This document shows positions 44,115 to 45,311 of a DNA stretch of 45,311 nucleotides, in pieces. The translations under genes were made by a program, and so were the position numbers. Position 1 is the first letter of the stretch, and the number at the start of each line of letters is the position of its first letter. The notes beneath the pieces are model-generated. The model worked only from the letters and a program-made list of their open reading frames with translations, did no database searches and was not told where the DNA came from. The stretch comes from a virus: IMG/VR virus record IMGVR_UViG_3300031857_000377, positions 1 to 45,311 of that record; one strand, given 5' to 3'.

Positions 44115-45020
44115 TTAGATGCCGTATTCCGTTAGGTATCGTTTGAGGGCTAATTCTTTGGCTTTACACTCCAACATAATATCAACATCATGTCCGTATG
44201 TATTGATTTTTTCCAATATGTAATCAGCGTGTGCCTGTGGTTTTTCTTTCGGATTGCCAGTCTCTTTTAGTCTTGATGATGAATAGTGAACAACAGGAGT
44301 TATACTTTCTGACCATGTTGAAATGGCAAGTTCAAGGGCTTGTTGTTCTGATAAGTCACCTGTGCAGAATTGGTGGTGGTGATAGTCGAATACGATAGGA
44401 ATACCAACACATTCGTGAATACGCATAAGGTCTTTGACTGAATACATACTGGCTTTGTCATCATTTTCGATAGTCATTCTTGAACGAACACTATGGGATA
44501 ATAAGTTAAAGTTACGGCACCAACGGTCAAGTGATGCAATTTTATCACCGTAAACACCATTACAATGTATATTGATTTTGTTGTAAGGTGTATGTGACAA
44601 CCCCATCATATCGAATACTTTACCATGTAATTCTAAATCAATAATTGTATTCTTTACAACATTTTCATTTGGTGAACATAGAACATTGAAAGGACCAGGA
44701 TGACATGATAAACGAATACCATGTTCATTTGCATAGTCACCAATTCTTTTGAGAACTATTTTTATTTCATCAATATCTGGTAGAGTTTCCAAGTCATATT
44801 CAGAACCCCAAGGAAACACATTTGATGATGTTCGGAATAAATAAATATCATTCTCAACATTCCATTTGAGTATGGTTTCCATATCTTTAACATTTAGGAG
44901 GGCAAGTTCGGAACAATAATTGATACCTTTTTGTAGAAAGGTTTTTTTAATCATTGAACGATTGGTAGTAATCTTATCTTTTGATAAGGTCATATTGATG
45001 CAGGCATAACCGAGTTTCAT
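44115..45020 (-). CDS. uvdE: UV-damage endonuclease, UvdE/UVDE family
   Basis: The 301-residue protein matches UV-damage endonucleases, which nick DNA 5' of photodimers and other distorting lesions. It is a metal-dependent TIM barrel. Visible family motifs are GYACIN near the start, FRTSSNVFPWGS (63-73), SCHPGPFNVLCSP (H107), IENDDK (E185) with S194 nearby, GIPIVFDYHHH (D212, H214-216), VVHYSSSR (H245), HADY (H264) and MLEC (E284). These include the likely metal ligands, so the enzyme should be active. Length is close to the bacterial form. ATG 45020 has no Shine-Dalgarno site. It would repair phage DNA, a job done in T4 by the unrelated endonuclease V (denV). Confidence 0.95.
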   Translation of the reverse strand: MKLGYACINMTLSKDKITTNRSMIKKTFLQKGINYCSELALLNVKDMETILKWNVENDIYLFRTSSNVFPWGSEYDLETLPDIDEIKIVLKRIGDYANEHGIRLSCHPGPFNVLCSPNENVVKNTIIDLELHGKVFDMMGLSHTPYNKINIHCNGVYGDKIASLDRWCRNFNLLSHSVRSRMTIENDDKASMYSVKDLMRIHECVGIPIVFDYHHHQFCTGDLSEQQALELAISTWSESITPVVHYSSSRLKETGNPKEKPQAHADYILEKINTYGHDVDIMLECKAKELALKRYLTEYGI

Positions 45021-45056
45021 AGTAGATTGGCGTTAATGTGTAATGTTTAATTACTA

Positions 45057-45087
45057 CCAATATACGGATCTTTTTTGTAAGATCAAA
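45057..45087 (-). promoter_or_regulatory. Bacteroidota-like promoter for the UvdE gene, with inverted repeat in the spacer
   Basis: On the minus strand TTTG at 45087-45084 and TATATTGG at 45064-45057 are exactly 19 nt apart. The consensus is TTTG, 19 nt, TAnnTTTG; one base differs. The spacer region contains GATCTT (45067-45072) and AAGATC (45079-45084), a 6-bp inverted repeat that could bind a regulator. The leader before ATG 45020 would be about 30 nt. Confidence 0.5.
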
Positions 45088-45089
45088 AT

Positions 45090-45311
45090 TTATTTTACTT
45101 TATGCCCGTAGAACTCTTCCAGACTATCATACATGCCATCCATATTGAATTGACCATCAACTATTTGTTGGCATCTTTTTTGGAATAATTCTATATGGTC
45201 TCCCCATCTACTTTCAAAAAGATGATAAGTTTTATTTTCATAAACAGTTCCTATACCATAGTAACCATAATTAGATAATCTCCATACACCATCTTTTTTT
45301 GGAACACCATC
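45090..45311 (-). CDS. Unknown protein, C-terminal 73 residues (5' end beyond window)
   Basis: The frame runs in from the right edge and ends with TAA at 45090-45092. The visible part begins DGVPKKDGVWRLSNYGYYGIG and includes HLFESRWGDHIELFQ. It is soluble, aromatic-rich and has no motif I recognise. It precedes the UvdE promoter, so it probably belongs to a different transcription unit. Too little is visible for a functional call. Confidence 0.65.
   Translation of the reverse strand, partial: DGVPKKDGVWRLSNYGYYGIGTVYENKTYHLFESRWGDHIELFQKRCQQIVDGQFNMDGMYDSLEEFYGHKVK

Noticed and set aside
1-45311. tRNA genes, integrase, insertion sequences
   Set aside because: Gaps are too small for tRNAs except at 20745-20857, which shows no cloverleaf; no recombinase or transposase motifs are present in any supported gene.

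Overview
The window is a densely packed, AT-rich stretch of a tailed-phage genome. Every gene I can support lies on the minus strand, so transcription runs from base 45311 towards base 1. Gaps between genes are mostly 0-60 bp, many neighbours overlap by 1-8 bp (ATGA, TAATG and ATGnnTAA arrangements), and TAA, TAG and TGA all serve as stops, so the standard genetic code applies. Several protein families place it among T4-like contractile-tailed phages (myoviruses): a gp25-like and a gp6-like baseplate wedge protein, a gp5-like hub spike, a probable gp55-like late sigma factor, a gp61-like primase and gp46/gp47-type recombination nuclease domains. Two promoter candidates resemble the Bacteroidota consensus (TTTG, about 19 nt, TAnnTTTG), which points tentatively to a Bacteroidota host. 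Against this, many genes have GGAG-type ribosome binding sites, so the host call is low confidence.

Layout in transcription order. Bases 45311-41160: the tail end of an unknown gene, a UV-damage endonuclease (UvdE family), a four-helix membrane/coiled-coil protein, a ClpP-like protease, a small membrane-anchored protein and the gp55-like sigma factor. Bases 41159-29612, hub and cell-wall module: a small unknown protein, a gp5-like hub spike with a leucine-rich-repeat-like tail, a second protein with the same repeat type, a CHAP-like peptidase, a 1388-residue protein carrying four enzyme-like domains, and a free-standing copy of its last domain. Bases 29551-20061, baseplate wedge module: a small unknown, gp25-like, gp6-like, a DNRLRE-like protein, a coiled-coil protein, a very large gp7-like protein with a lectin-like domain, and a probable tail or fibre attachment protein. 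Bases 20026-10569: five structural paralogs sharing one C-terminal domain, with one small unknown gene among them. Bases 10567-5978, DNA metabolism: a T7-type endonuclease I, a primase and a single-chain Mre11-Rad50 (SbcD-SbcC) fusion. Bases 5976-1: a giant fibre gene, open to the left edge, with a seven-repeat RCC1 propeller, a Gly-Ser-Phe repeat stalk and a glycine-rich tip.

How the genes fit together: most of the window builds the tail tip, that is spike, wedges, fibres and peptidoglycan-attacking enzymes. The late sigma factor upstream could drive this set. A recurrent element, TATTTATA on the coding strand (the exact reverse complement of the T4 late octamer TATAAATA), lies 32-40 nt before several start codons in the late genes. 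Primase and UvdE are instead preceded by host-like promoters that contain inverted repeats. No tRNA, rRNA, CRISPR array, insertion sequence or integrase was seen, and no stretch above about 300 bp lacks a gene.
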